From the NCBI GenBank assembly GCA_002371265.1, contig DFGT01000009.1:1-64000 (forward strand): 64,000 bases of DNA. The letters are read 5' to 3'. The stretch's first letter is position 1; each line of letters starts with the position of its first letter. This DNA is from Bacteroidales bacterium UBA3743 (GTDB taxonomy: Bacteria > Bacteroidota > Bacteroidia > Bacteroidales > Paludibacteraceae). Both the position numbers and the translations under genes were made by a program. This document shows positions 56,673 through 64,000 of the stretch, one piece after another. The notes under the pieces are model-generated. The model ran no database searches, was not told the origin of the DNA, and saw only the letters and a list, made by a program, of their open reading frames with translations.

Positions 56673-59078
56673 ATGTTGAAATTTAAATATTACATAGCGA
56701 TTATAACAACGCTGATAGCCCAGCTGTCGATGGCATGGACTATCGGTGGACGTGTCACGGATAAAGACAACCTTCCTATCAGCGATGCCTCAGCTGCTTT
56801 GATTGGCACTACTGTCGGCACTTTGACGGATGAAGATGGACGTTTCTCTTTGGATGTGAAGAGCGACACCGCTATTCTGTCGATTTCGATGCTCGGCTAT
56901 ACGGAAGAGAGATTCAAAATCACCAAAATGTCGGGATATTTGCGAATCCGTTTGCAGGAGGATGACATTGTGCTCTCTGATGTGACGGTGGAAGCCCAAC
57001 GCAAACAGTCAGACAATGTGGTGCTTATCGACGTGAGCAACATGCGTAATGTGCCTACTGTCACAGGTGGCGTGGAGGGTCTGGTGAAAAGTCAGGCTGG
57101 AGTCGTGTCTACAAATGAGCTGTCTCAGCAATATTCTGTGCGTGGAGGAAGCTACGATGAGAACAGTGTCTACGTGAATGGAATTGAAATATTCCGTCCG
57201 CAGCTTGTACGTAGCGCTCAGCAGGAAGGATTGTCGTTTGTCAACCTAGACATGGTGGAGAGTGTGGAGTTTTCTTCAGGTGGTTTTGCTGCGGAGGTGG
57301 GCGACAAGATGAGCTCAGTGTTGGACATCCGTTATCGTAAACCAGAGCGTAAGTTTGAAGGTAGTGTGTCGGGAAGTTTTTTGGGAGCATCCGCGTCGAT
57401 CGGAAGCAAAACGGGTAAGTTTTCCCAATTGCACGGATTCAGATATAAGTCGTCGGAAATCCTTCTCAATAAAGAAAACGCTGATTCTTCTGTTTGTAAT
57501 TACGACACAGACTTCATTGACTACCAGACATATCTGTCATGGGAGATTTCACCGAAGTGGGAGATCTCATTGCTCGGAAATATAGCAAGAAACAAATATA
57601 ATTTCACTCCAAAGACAAGGGAGACTAATTTCGGTTCTATTTCAGATACTAAAAAATTTAAGGTTTTCTATGATGGAGGTGAAGTGGATGATTATCGTAG
57701 CTATTTTGGAAATCTATCTTTAGATTTTAAGCCTCGAAAGAATATCAAGCTTTCTTTGCTTGGCAATGAATACAGGTCTGAAGAAAATGTGACTTATGAT
57801 ATAGATGCTGAATATTTCTTGAGTGATATTGTGCCTAACGATGTCATGAATGTTGATTATTCACAGGGAGTCGCAGCATATTTGGAACATGCGCGTAATA
57901 ATTTGAAGACGAATATAGTAAGTCTGTCTCATATCGGAGAGGTCAAATTGACTAAGAATATTTTGAAATGGGGTTTGACGTTGCAGAAGGAGAAAGTGGA
58001 AGATCGGATAGCGGAGTGGGAGATGCGTGATTCTTCAGGATATTCGCAACCGTCGCGTAATGATTGTTTTCCTGTTTTCTCAAACCAGTATTCCGATCTT
58101 AAGATGGAATCTTCAAGATTTATCTCATTTTTGCAGAACACATTGCAGGGAGAAACTGATAAAGGACGTGTGATTTTCACAGCCGGTGTGCGTTTCAACT
58201 ATTGGTCGTTCAACGACGAATTGCTGTTTAGCCCACGTGCGTCAGTGGCTTATTTTCCTGAAAAATGTTCAAACTGGGGATTCCGTTGGGCGATAGGCCG
58301 ATATTTCCAGTCTCCATTCTACAAAGAGTTGAGGGACACATTTAAGAATGCCGATGGCGACGTGGAGGTCCGACTCAACGATAAAATCCAGTCTCCTAGG
58401 TCTTGGCAACTTGTGGTCGGTGCTGATAAATATTTCTCAATGTGGAGACGTCCGTTTAAGTTCACATACGAAATTTATGGAAAGTACATAGACAGGCTGA
58501 TTCCATACACGGTCGACAATGTGGAGATTCTCTATGAGGGAGAAAATAATGGAATAGGCTATGTCGTTGGAGCGGATGTGAAACTATTCGGAGAGTTTGT
58601 CCCAGGGTCAGATTCGTGGATAAGTGTGGGATGGCTTCGTGCAAGAGAGAATATTTATGGCGACGGAAAAGGCTACATGTATTCTCCAAACAGCCGTACA
58701 TATAATGTGTCTTTGTTTTTCCAGGATAAATTTCCGAACATAGATCAGTTGGAGGTGAATCTGACATTGAATTTTGCTGGAGGATTCCGTTATGGAAAAC
58801 CAGGAGAAAAAGAAAGAGACCTATACACTTCTGCTTCGTACACGCGTGCCGATATAGGAGCTACGTATAGCTTGAAACAGGGTAGAGACAAGGTTATGAC
58901 AAAGCCTGTATTCCGCAAACTGCGTGGTATTGGATTGTCATTAGACTGCTTGAACCTGTTTGCGATAAATAATGTGAGCAGCTACAGCTGGATTAAGACT
59001 GCGGATGGACACCAATGTCCGGTGCCGAATTATCTGACCGGCCGACAGTTGAATTTAAAACTTAGAGTAGATTTTTAA
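56673..59078 (+). CDS. TonB-dependent outer membrane receptor with carboxypeptidase-D-like domain
   Basis: 801 residues: short signal peptide (ITTLIAQLSMAW), CarboxypepD_reg-like domain (about 24-105: GGRVTDKDNLPISDASAALI, LSISMLGYTE), plug domain (SQQYSVRGGSYDENSVYVNG), and a beta barrel ending LNLKLRVDF. The plug lacks the SusC signature, so this is an ordinary TonB-dependent receptor, not SusC. Ligand unknown. The sugar transporter gene follows after 14 nt, so this receptor and transporter may handle the same sugar. Confidence 0.85.
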   Translation: MLKFKYYIAIITTLIAQLSMAWTIGGRVTDKDNLPISDASAALIGTTVGTLTDEDGRFSLDVKSDTAILSISMLGYTEERFKITKMSGYLRIRLQEDDIVLSDVTVEAQRKQSDNVVLIDVSNMRNVPTVTGGVEGLVKSQAGVVSTNELSQQYSVRGGSYDENSVYVNGIEIFRPQLVRSAQQEGLSFVNLDMVESVEFSSGGFAAEVGDKMSSVLDIRYRKPERKFEGSVSGSFLGASASIGSKTGKFSQLHGFRYKSSEILLNKENADSSVCNYDTDFIDYQTYLSWEISPKWEISLLGNIARNKYNFTPKTRETNFGSISDTKKFKVFYDGGEVDDYRSYFGNLSLDFKPRKNIKLSLLGNEYRSEENVTYDIDAEYFLSDIVPNDVMNVDYSQGVAAYLEHARNNLKTNIVSLSHIGEVKLTKNILKWGLTLQKEKVEDRIAEWEMRDSSGYSQPSRNDCFPVFSNQYSDLKMESSRFISFLQNTLQGETDKGRVIFTAGVRFNYWSFNDELLFSPRASVAYFPEKCSNWGFRWAIGRYFQSPFYKELRDTFKNADGDVEVRLNDKIQSPRSWQLVVGADKYFSMWRRPFKFTYEIYGKYIDRLIPYTVDNVEILYEGENNGIGYVVGADVKLFGEFVPGSDSWISVGWLRARENIYGDGKGYMYSPNSRTYNVSLFFQDKFPNIDQLEVNLTLNFAGGFRYGKPGEKERDLYTSASYTRADIGATYSLKQGRDKVMTKPVFRKLRGIGLSLDCLNLFAINNVSSYSWIKTADGHQCPVPNYLTGRQLNLKLRVDF

Positions 59079-59092
59079 CATACATTATTAAG

Positions 59093-60523
59093 ATGGAAGA
59101 AAAGTCATATAAATATCCGTTGACAATCCTTACAGGTTTGTTTTTTATATGGGGATTCATCACGTGTCTGAATGATATGTTGATTCCTTATTTCAAGTCT
59201 GTGTTCGAGTTATCTAACTTTCAGGCAAATCTGGTCCAGTTTGCTTTCTTCACAGCATATTTTGTGATATCACTGATCTATTTTTTGGTTAGCCGACACA
59301 TCGGGGATCCGATAGACAAAGTTGGATATAAGAATGCGATCATAGCGGGACTGCTCACGTCGACGGCGGCATGTCTGATGTTTTTTGAGGAGGCAGGGTC
59401 TATGGATCCTAGTTTCCCTGTCTTTTTGTGCGCATTGTTCCTGCTTGGCACAGGATTCACATTCCTTCAGATTTCAGCCAATCCGTTGGTGTCGATGCTA
59501 GGCACTCCGGAGACATCGTCAAGCCGACTGAATCTTTCTCAGGGATTCAACTCTCTCGGCACAACAATCGCTCCGATTGTCGGTTCGTATGTGATATTCA
59601 ATTTCTTCAATGATGAGGATCCATACAGAGGTGGAGCACAGGCTGTGCAGATTCCTTATTTGGCTCTCGCATGTATTTTGCTTTTCTTGGCTGTGACTAT
59701 ATTTTTGTCTGACATTCCAGATATGAGAAAAACTAAACAGGCCGATGAAGAAGGAGTTTCGTTAGATTCGGACAATTCCGTCTCAATATATTCAGAAACG
59801 GTTGCAAGTAAAAAGAAGAGTGCTCTTGAGTATCCTCATCTGGTGTTTGGAATGTTCGCTATATTCTTCTATGTCGGAGGAGAGGTGGCGATCGGCAGCA
59901 ACCTTGTCACATATATGAAGGAGTGTGTGGGAATAATTCAGGAGTTTACAGCAGGAAGATTTTTGGCATTCTATTGGGGTGGCGCGATGATCGGAAGATT
60001 TGTAGGATCTCTTTCAATGAGTGACATGGAAAATGCGAAAAAGTATGGTTTAATGGTTTCTGTAGCTGTATTAGGATTCGGTTTGATTTTCTCAATCACT
60101 GGATTCCACATAGAAGAGGTACTTCCATTTTTAGGATATTTGGTTGCCAACTATTTTGCTTTCGTTGCCGCAAGAAGTATTCCGTCTCGCACTTTGGGCA
60201 TTTTTGCTACAATCAATATTGCCCTTTTGGTGGCGATGTTGGTGTTTGACGGAATGTTGTCGTTGTGGTGCATTTTGGCAGTCGGTTTGTTCAACTCCAT
60301 CATGTTCTCAAATGTGTTCACATTGGCCATCAGGGAATTGGGAGAGCATACAGCTCAGGGATCGTCTCTATTGGTGATGATGATTCTTGGAGGAGCGGTG
60401 GTTCCACCGTTGCAGGGACTTTTGGCGGATAATATAGGAGTGCACATGGCATTCGCGTTGCCAATTGTCTGCTATGTTTATTTGATGTGGTATGGATTTA
60501 AGGGTTGCACAATTCGCAAATAG
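59093..60523 (+). CDS. Sugar:proton symporter, FucP/GluP-type MFS
   Basis: 476 residues, twelve helices with a long central loop (about 210-245). Family motifs: LFFIWGFITCLNDMLIPYFK, NFQANLVQFAFFTAYFVISL, and LQISANPLVSMLGTPETSSS with SRLNLSQGFNSLGTTIAPIV. Members take up fucose, glucose or galactose. A ROK glucokinase gene follows, pointing to glucose. Part of one operon with the TonB receptor; the promoter of the next gene lies inside this gene's end. Confidence 0.9.
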   Translation: MEEKSYKYPLTILTGLFFIWGFITCLNDMLIPYFKSVFELSNFQANLVQFAFFTAYFVISLIYFLVSRHIGDPIDKVGYKNAIIAGLLTSTAACLMFFEEAGSMDPSFPVFLCALFLLGTGFTFLQISANPLVSMLGTPETSSSRLNLSQGFNSLGTTIAPIVGSYVIFNFFNDEDPYRGGAQAVQIPYLALACILLFLAVTIFLSDIPDMRKTKQADEEGVSLDSDNSVSIYSETVASKKKSALEYPHLVFGMFAIFFYVGGEVAIGSNLVTYMKECVGIIQEFTAGRFLAFYWGGAMIGRFVGSLSMSDMENAKKYGLMVSVAVLGFGLIFSITGFHIEEVLPFLGYLVANYFAFVAARSIPSRTLGIFATINIALLVAMLVFDGMLSLWCILAVGLFNSIMFSNVFTLAIRELGEHTAQGSSLLVMMILGGAVVPPLQGLLADNIGVHMAFALPIVCYVYLMWYGFKGCTIRK

Positions 60524-60534
60524 TGCTAACTTTG
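60505..60534 (+). promoter_or_regulatory. Promoter of the glucokinase gene
   Basis: TTG (60505-60507), 19 nt, TAACTTTG (60527-60534), overlapping the end of the transporter gene. The transcript starts about 34 nt before ATG 60572. Confidence 0.75.
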
Positions 60535-60571
60535 CTACAAAATTGAAATAAATAAAAAAACAAAATATATT

Positions 60572-61531
60572 ATGACAGATATGGTAAAGCCTTACGTTGT
60601 GGGAATTGACGTAGGTGGTACGAATACAGCGTTCGGAATTGTAGACGCTAACGGTAAAGTGATCGCAAGTAGTTCTATCAAGACTCAGCAGTTTGGAGCT
60701 GATCTTGACGCGTATATCAACGAGCTTCATTCTGCTCTTTCAAAGCTTATTGCAGAGAACGGTGGAATTGACAAAATCAAAGGTATCGGTGTGGGTGCTC
60801 CTAACGCAAACTACTATACTGGCAATATCGAAAATGCTGCCAACCTTCCTTGGAAAGGCACTATTGAGTTTGCCAAGATCCTTACAAACAAGTTTGGTGT
60901 GCCTTGCACTCTTACTAATGATGCCAATGCTGCGACAATCGGTGAGATGATGTATGGAGCAGCAAAGGGAATGAAGGATTTCATCATGATCACTCTTGGT
61001 ACAGGTGTCGGATCGGGCATCGTCTGCAATGGAAAGCTTGTTTATGGTCACGACGGAAATGCCGGAGAACTTGGCCACGTGATTGTTCGCCGTGGTGGAC
61101 GCCAGTGTGGTTGTGGACAGAAAGGATGTCTTGAGACATATACTTCTGCTACAGGTATTATCCGTTCTGCACAGGAGCTTCTTCAGGCTTCAAACGAGCC
61201 ATCTGTTCTTCGTGAAATTCCTCTTGACAAGATCACAGGTCTTGATGTTTGCAACGCGGCTCGCAAGGGCGACAAGATTGGTAAGGAGGTGATGAAGAGC
61301 GTGGGTGTCATCCTTGGTGAGGCATTCGCAGACTTCGTTAAGTTCTCTTCTCCAGAGGCAATTGTTATGTTCGGTGGACCAGTGAAGAGCGCTGATCTTT
61401 TCATCGACGATTTGAAGGCAACAATGGATGCCAACCTGATGCCAACATTCCGTGGCAAAATCAAGGTGTTGACATCTCAACTTAAGGATGGCGACGCTGC
61501 TATTCTTGGAGCATCAGCGCTTGCTTGGTAA
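60572..61531 (+). CDS. glk: ROK-family glucokinase
   Basis: 319 residues. ATP-binding DVGGTNTAFGIVD near the N-terminus, glucose site GVGAPNANYYTGNIENAANL, catalytic TNDANAATIGEMMYGAAKG, the ROK signature (GTGVGSGIVCNGKLVYGHDG, NAGELGHVIV), and the zinc site CGCGQKGCLETY. It phosphorylates glucose (possibly other hexoses) taken in by the neighbouring symporter. The gene has its own promoter. Confidence 0.9.
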   Translation: MTDMVKPYVVGIDVGGTNTAFGIVDANGKVIASSSIKTQQFGADLDAYINELHSALSKLIAENGGIDKIKGIGVGAPNANYYTGNIENAANLPWKGTIEFAKILTNKFGVPCTLTNDANAATIGEMMYGAAKGMKDFIMITLGTGVGSGIVCNGKLVYGHDGNAGELGHVIVRRGGRQCGCGQKGCLETYTSATGIIRSAQELLQASNEPSVLREIPLDKITGLDVCNAARKGDKIGKEVMKSVGVILGEAFADFVKFSSPEAIVMFGGPVKSADLFIDDLKATMDANLMPTFRGKIKVLTSQLKDGDAAILGASALAW

Positions 61532-61548
61532 TTGAGAAAACATCCGTG

Positions 61549-61619
61549 GCGACGGGAATATTCGCGTCGCTGCAATGAAATCGATAAATAAATATGTAGA
61601 CGGTGATAATTCCGTCTAC
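61549..61619 (+). terminator. Two hairpins between glucokinase and fumarase genes
   Basis: GCGACG-loop-CGTCGC at 61549-61570 and GTAGACGG-TGATAATT-CCGTCTAC at 61596-61619. Neither has a T run, so complete termination is doubtful; the second lies 20 nt before the fumarase start and could affect its expression. Confidence 0.5.
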
Positions 61620-61639
61620 CATTAAAACTAAAATAAATT

Positions 61640-63289
61640 ATGGCTAAAGCACCAGAGTTTAAGTACGCTCCTATGTTCCAGTTGGGCAAGGACGACACAG
61701 AATACTACTTGCTTACAAAAGAGGGTGTATCAGTAAGCGAATTTGAGGGACATCAGATTCTAAAGGTCACTCCAGAAGCTTTGACAGCAATGTCGAACGC
61801 TGCATTCCGTGATGTTTCATTTATGCTACGTCGCTCACACAACGAGCAGGTTGCTAAGATTCTTAACGACCCAGAGGCTTCAGAGAATGACAAGTATGTC
61901 GCTTTGACATTCCTTCGCAATGCAGAGGTGGCAGCAAAGGGAAAACTTCCATTGTGCCAGGATACAGGTACTGCAATCATCCACGGTGAGAAGGGACAGC
62001 AGGTTTGGACAGGATTCTGCGACGAGGAGGCTCTATCTAAGGGTGTTTACAAGACATACACAGAGGAGAACCTACGTTATTCTCAGAATGCTCCGCTTAA
62101 CATGTTCGACGAGGTCAACACAAAGTGCAATCTTCCAGCTCAGATCGATATCGAGGCTACAGAGGGTATGGAATATAAGTTCCTTTGTGTGACTAAGGGT
62201 GGTGGTTCTGCCAACAAGACATATCTATATCAGGAGACAAAAGCAAGAATCCAGAACCGTGGCACTTTGATCCCATTCTTGATTGAGAAGATGAAGAGCC
62301 TTGGTACAGCTGCTTGTCCTCCATACCACATCGCATTCGTAATCGGTGGAACAAGCGCGGAGAAGAACCTGCTTACAGTTAAACTAGCGTCTACTCACTA
62401 CTATGACTCTCTTCCAACAACAGGAGATGAGACAGGACGCGCGTTCCGTGATGTAGAGCTAGAGAAGGAGATTCTTGAGGAGGCTCATAAGATTGGCCTT
62501 GGAGCACAGTTCGGTGGTAAGTATATGGCTCATGACGTTCGTATCATCCGTCTTCCACGCCACGGAGCATCATGCCCAATCGGTCTTGGAGTGTCATGTT
62601 CGGCCGACCGTAACATCAAGTGTAAGATCAACAAGGACGGTATTTGGATCGAGAAGATGGACGACAAACCATACGAGTTGATTCCAGAGTCGTTGAGAAG
62701 CGCAGGTGAGGGCGACGCTGTTAAGATCGACCTTAACCAGCCAATGAGCGAGGTTTGCAAGATCCTTTCTAAGTATCCAGTTGCGACTCGTTTGTCTTTG
62801 AACGGAACAATCATCGTAGGTCGTGATATCGCACATGCTAAGCTAAAGGCAAAACTTGATGCTGGTGAGGATTTGCCTCAGTACATCAAGGATCATCCAA
62901 TCTACTATGCTGGACCTGCTAAGACACCAGAAGGAATGCCATGTGGATCAATGGGACCTACAACAGCAGGACGTATGGATCCATACGTAGACGAGTTCCA
63001 GGATCACGGAGGCAGCATGATCATGCTAGCAAAGGGTAATCGTAGCCAGGCAGTCACAGATGCATGTAAGAAACACGGCGGATTCTATCTTGGTTCAATC
63101 GGTGGACCTGCAGCAATCCTTGCTCAGAACAATATCAAGAGCATTGAGTGCGTAGAGTATCCAGAACTAGGAATGGAGGCAATCTGGAAGATTGAGGTTG
63201 AGAACTTCCCAGCATTCATCTTGGTAGACGACAAGGGTAACGACTTCTTCAAGCAGTTACAGCCTTGGTGTCCAGGTTGCAAGAAATAA
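61640..63289 (+). CDS. fum: Class I fumarate hydratase (Fe-S)
   Basis: 549 residues, as expected for the fused two-domain class I enzyme. Cluster cysteines are in KLPLCQDTGTAIIH, YKFLCVTKGGGSANKTYLYQ and the C-terminal region; other marks are LGTAACPPYHIAFVIGG, HGASCPIGLGVSCSADRNIK and PCGSMGPTTAGRMDPYVDEF. It interconverts fumarate and malate in the cytoplasm, feeding the reductive branch to succinate that Bacteroidales use. Codon use is strongly biased (frequent CTT, GCT, AAG), as in a highly expressed gene. Confidence 0.9.
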   Translation: MAKAPEFKYAPMFQLGKDDTEYYLLTKEGVSVSEFEGHQILKVTPEALTAMSNAAFRDVSFMLRRSHNEQVAKILNDPEASENDKYVALTFLRNAEVAAKGKLPLCQDTGTAIIHGEKGQQVWTGFCDEEALSKGVYKTYTEENLRYSQNAPLNMFDEVNTKCNLPAQIDIEATEGMEYKFLCVTKGGGSANKTYLYQETKARIQNRGTLIPFLIEKMKSLGTAACPPYHIAFVIGGTSAEKNLLTVKLASTHYYDSLPTTGDETGRAFRDVELEKEILEEAHKIGLGAQFGGKYMAHDVRIIRLPRHGASCPIGLGVSCSADRNIKCKINKDGIWIEKMDDKPYELIPESLRSAGEGDAVKIDLNQPMSEVCKILSKYPVATRLSLNGTIIVGRDIAHAKLKAKLDAGEDLPQYIKDHPIYYAGPAKTPEGMPCGSMGPTTAGRMDPYVDEFQDHGGSMIMLAKGNRSQAVTDACKKHGGFYLGSIGGPAAILAQNNIKSIECVEYPELGMEAIWKIEVENFPAFILVDDKGNDFFKQLQPWCPGCKK

Positions 63290-63292
63290 TGA

Positions 63293-63327
63293 GAGTTAAG
63301 GGTTAGAGGTTAGGGCTTTGAGGTTAG
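63293..63327. repeat. Heptameric GGTTAGA-type repeat
   Basis: GAGTTAA, GGGTTAG, AGGTTAG, GGCTTTG, AGGTTAG: five 7-mers in phase right after the fumarase stop. Confidence 0.6.
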
Positions 63328-63365
63328 AGCAGAGTTCTATGATCTAAAACTTTGAACTTATAGAC

Positions 63366-63400
63366 AAAGCGAGAGGATAAAAGTCTTCTCGCTTTTTTTT
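63366..63400 (+). terminator. Terminator after the fumarase gene
   Basis: AAGCGAGAGG, a short loop, then TTCTCGCTT and a run of about eight T. Confidence 0.9.
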
Positions 63401-63449
63401 TGTCTGTTGCTTGATGTTGTTGAAAACCATGTGTTTATAGTTCCGTAGT

Positions 63450-63468
63450 GGCAGGTTTCAAACCTGCC
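63450..63468. repeat. Perfect GGCAGGTTT palindrome
   Basis: GGCAGGTTT-C-AAACCTGCC, a 9-bp arm palindrome. The stem core GGCAGGT/ACCTGCC is shared with the hairpin at 26350-26371. Confidence 0.6.
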
Positions 63469-63478
63469 CAAACTGATA

Positions 63479-63521
63479 TCAGCGGAAAAAAAACGCGTAT
63501 TTACAATAAAATTTCCGCTGA
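63479..63521. other. Large hairpin TCAGCGGAAA/TTTCCGCTGA
   Basis: Ten-bp perfect inverted repeat around a 23-nt AT-rich loop. Role unknown; it lies in a gene-free gap. Confidence 0.5.
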
Positions 63522-63538
63522 GATGTTGAAATTGGGTA

Positions 63539-63570
63539 GACGGGAGGGTCTTTAGATTCTCTCGTCTTTT
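63539..63570 (+). terminator. Terminator-like hairpin
   Basis: GACGGGAG, a loop of about twelve nt, CTCTCGTC (one G-T pair) and TTTT. It directly precedes the ncRNA promoter and may insulate it. Confidence 0.6.
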
Positions 63571-63573
63571 GTA

Positions 63574-63603
63574 TTGCTCTTGTCGAACTTTTTGCTAATT
63601 TTG
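63574..63603 (+). promoter_or_regulatory. Promoter of the structured RNA
   Basis: TTG (63574-63576), exactly 19 nt, TAATTTTG (63596-63603), a full consensus match with no start codon and frame behind it. Confidence 0.75.
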
Positions 63604-63606
63604 CAA

Positions 63607-63884
63607 TTGGTATCGCAAAAAGATACTTTGATATTATTTTTTACGAGCGTTTACTCGTTTTGCTTTGTCTTACAAATCGGCAAAATTTGAAAATCCCAAA
63701 GCAGACGATGAGTGGATGCCTGTGCTAAAAGAGAATATCTGTGTCCTCCGTATGCCTATTTTATAGGTGTACGGTGGATTATAGAATGATAGTTAGCGCA
63801 GGAATCTCTTGTTGTGTGTTAGGGAGAGGGCTTTGCCGAGCCTGTAAGACGAACACACTACGGGTACGATTCCTGCGCTTTTTG
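63607..63884 (+). ncRNA. Candidate independent structured noncoding RNA (about 280 nt)
   Basis: It lies between a consensus promoter and an intrinsic terminator and contains no credible reading frame. Visible stems: ACGAG/CTCGT near 63642-63657; CCGTATGCCTA/TAGGTGTACGG (11 bp, two G-T pairs) at 63748-63774; and a 3' domain closed by GCGCAGGAATC (63796-63806) with GATTCCTGCGC (63868-63878), which encloses GTGTGTT/AACACAC (63814-63820 with 63852-63858) and a GGC-TTT-GCC tip, then TTTTT. I could not match it to tmRNA, RNase P, SRP or a tRNA. A 6S-type RNA or an unknown class is possible. Confidence 0.6.
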
Positions 63885-63928
63885 TTGTTATAAGGTTTTG
63901 GGGAGTTGGGCCTTAGTATTGTACAAAA

Positions 63929-64000
63929 ATGAAAAAACTATTAGTTCTTTTGATGGCATTTATCGGTGTGAATGCATCAGCACAAGATGTGATTGTCAAG
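63929..64000 (+). CDS. Start of a secreted protein (runs off the window)
   Basis: The first 24 codons only: MKKLLVLLMAFIGVNASAQD, a classic Bacteroidetes signal peptide with a SAQ-D cleavage site. It may be transcribed by read-through from the RNA gene or from its own promoter in 63885-63928. The product cannot be named. Confidence 0.6.
   Translation, partial: MKKLLVLLMAFIGVNASAQDVIVK

Noticed and set aside
63796..63884. tRNA-like or tmRNA identity for the 3' RNA domain
   Set aside because: The closing stem resembles an acceptor stem, but no T arm or tag-reading frame can be drawn.

Overview
The window comes from a Bacteroidota chromosome, most likely an anaerobic Bacteroidales related to fibre-degrading gut or rumen lineages. 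The evidence is: Bacteroidetes-type promoters (TTG or TTTG, 18-20 nt, TAnnTTTG) before many genes; a SusC-like TonB receptor; type IX secretion (T9SS) sorting domains of type A and type B with a PorP/SprF partner; an LL-diaminopimelate aminotransferase; and a Bacteroidetes-type 29-residue ribosomal protein. Genus is not resolved from this sequence.

Layout. 1-1.2 kb: a Panacea antitoxin-like gene, a toxin-like partner broken by an in-frame TAA, and a KilA-N gene remnant. 1.3-11.7 kb: a strikingly AT-rich surface-polysaccharide locus (glycosyltransferases, Wzy-like polymerase, Wzx flippase, acetyltransferases, GT11 fucosyltransferase-like enzyme, pyruvyltransferase with an F420-hydrogenase-beta-like partner). 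11.7-12.9 kb: decayed genes, including an epimerase-like remnant. 13.0-14.8 kb: a two-gene AAA ATPase + DUF4276 cassette resembling known defence ATPase/TOPRIM pairs, with its own near-perfect promoter. 15.2-15.9 kb: a DUF1016 nuclease pseudogene. 16.1-22.5 kb: a second glycan block (GNAT, WecA/MraY-like initiating transferase, WbuC cupin, GT2, PglC-like sugar transferase, DegT aminotransferase, GNAT). Through 14.9-23.4 kb run ten copies of a two-hairpin repeat, all in one orientation and mostly abutting stop codons, with a Y1/HUH transposase (RAYT-like) in their midst. This REP/RAYT-like system is the most notable feature of the window.

23.5-26.2 kb: two tRNA-Gln(CTG) genes and an NfnAB-like pair, all on the minus strand. 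26.4-31.4 kb: a TolC-HlyD-ABC permease-ABC permease export operon on the minus strand; the TolC protein carries a Met/Gln-rich, STI1/ubiquilin-like insertion. 31.9-34.1 kb: dapF-dapL (lysine/diaminopimelate), with a leader full of AACGAACTG repeats. 34.2-37.4 kb: a small retropepsin-like gene pair, RNase G, the small ribosomal protein and an HU-like protein on the minus strand. 37.5-40.6 kb: a SusC-like receptor without SusD. 40.8-46.4 kb: a giant T9SS type-B protein with its PorP/SprF partner. 46.7-56.0 kb: secreted proteins with actual or likely T9SS tails (CotH/lamin-tail protein, GH5 cellulase, small secreted protein, expansin-like protein), a lipoprotein and a 56-residue membrane peptide. 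56.0-63.3 kb: queH, a TonB-dependent receptor, a FucP/GluP-type sugar transporter, a ROK glucokinase and a class I fumarase. 63.6-63.9 kb: an apparently independent structured RNA gene, followed by the start of a secreted protein.

Functionally the right half suggests a cell that secretes cellulose-active proteins by T9SS, takes up oligosaccharides through TonB receptors, and feeds hexose through a proton-sugar symporter and glucokinase to central metabolism. The left half is variable accessory DNA (surface glycan, toxin/defence genes, repeats and pseudogenes).
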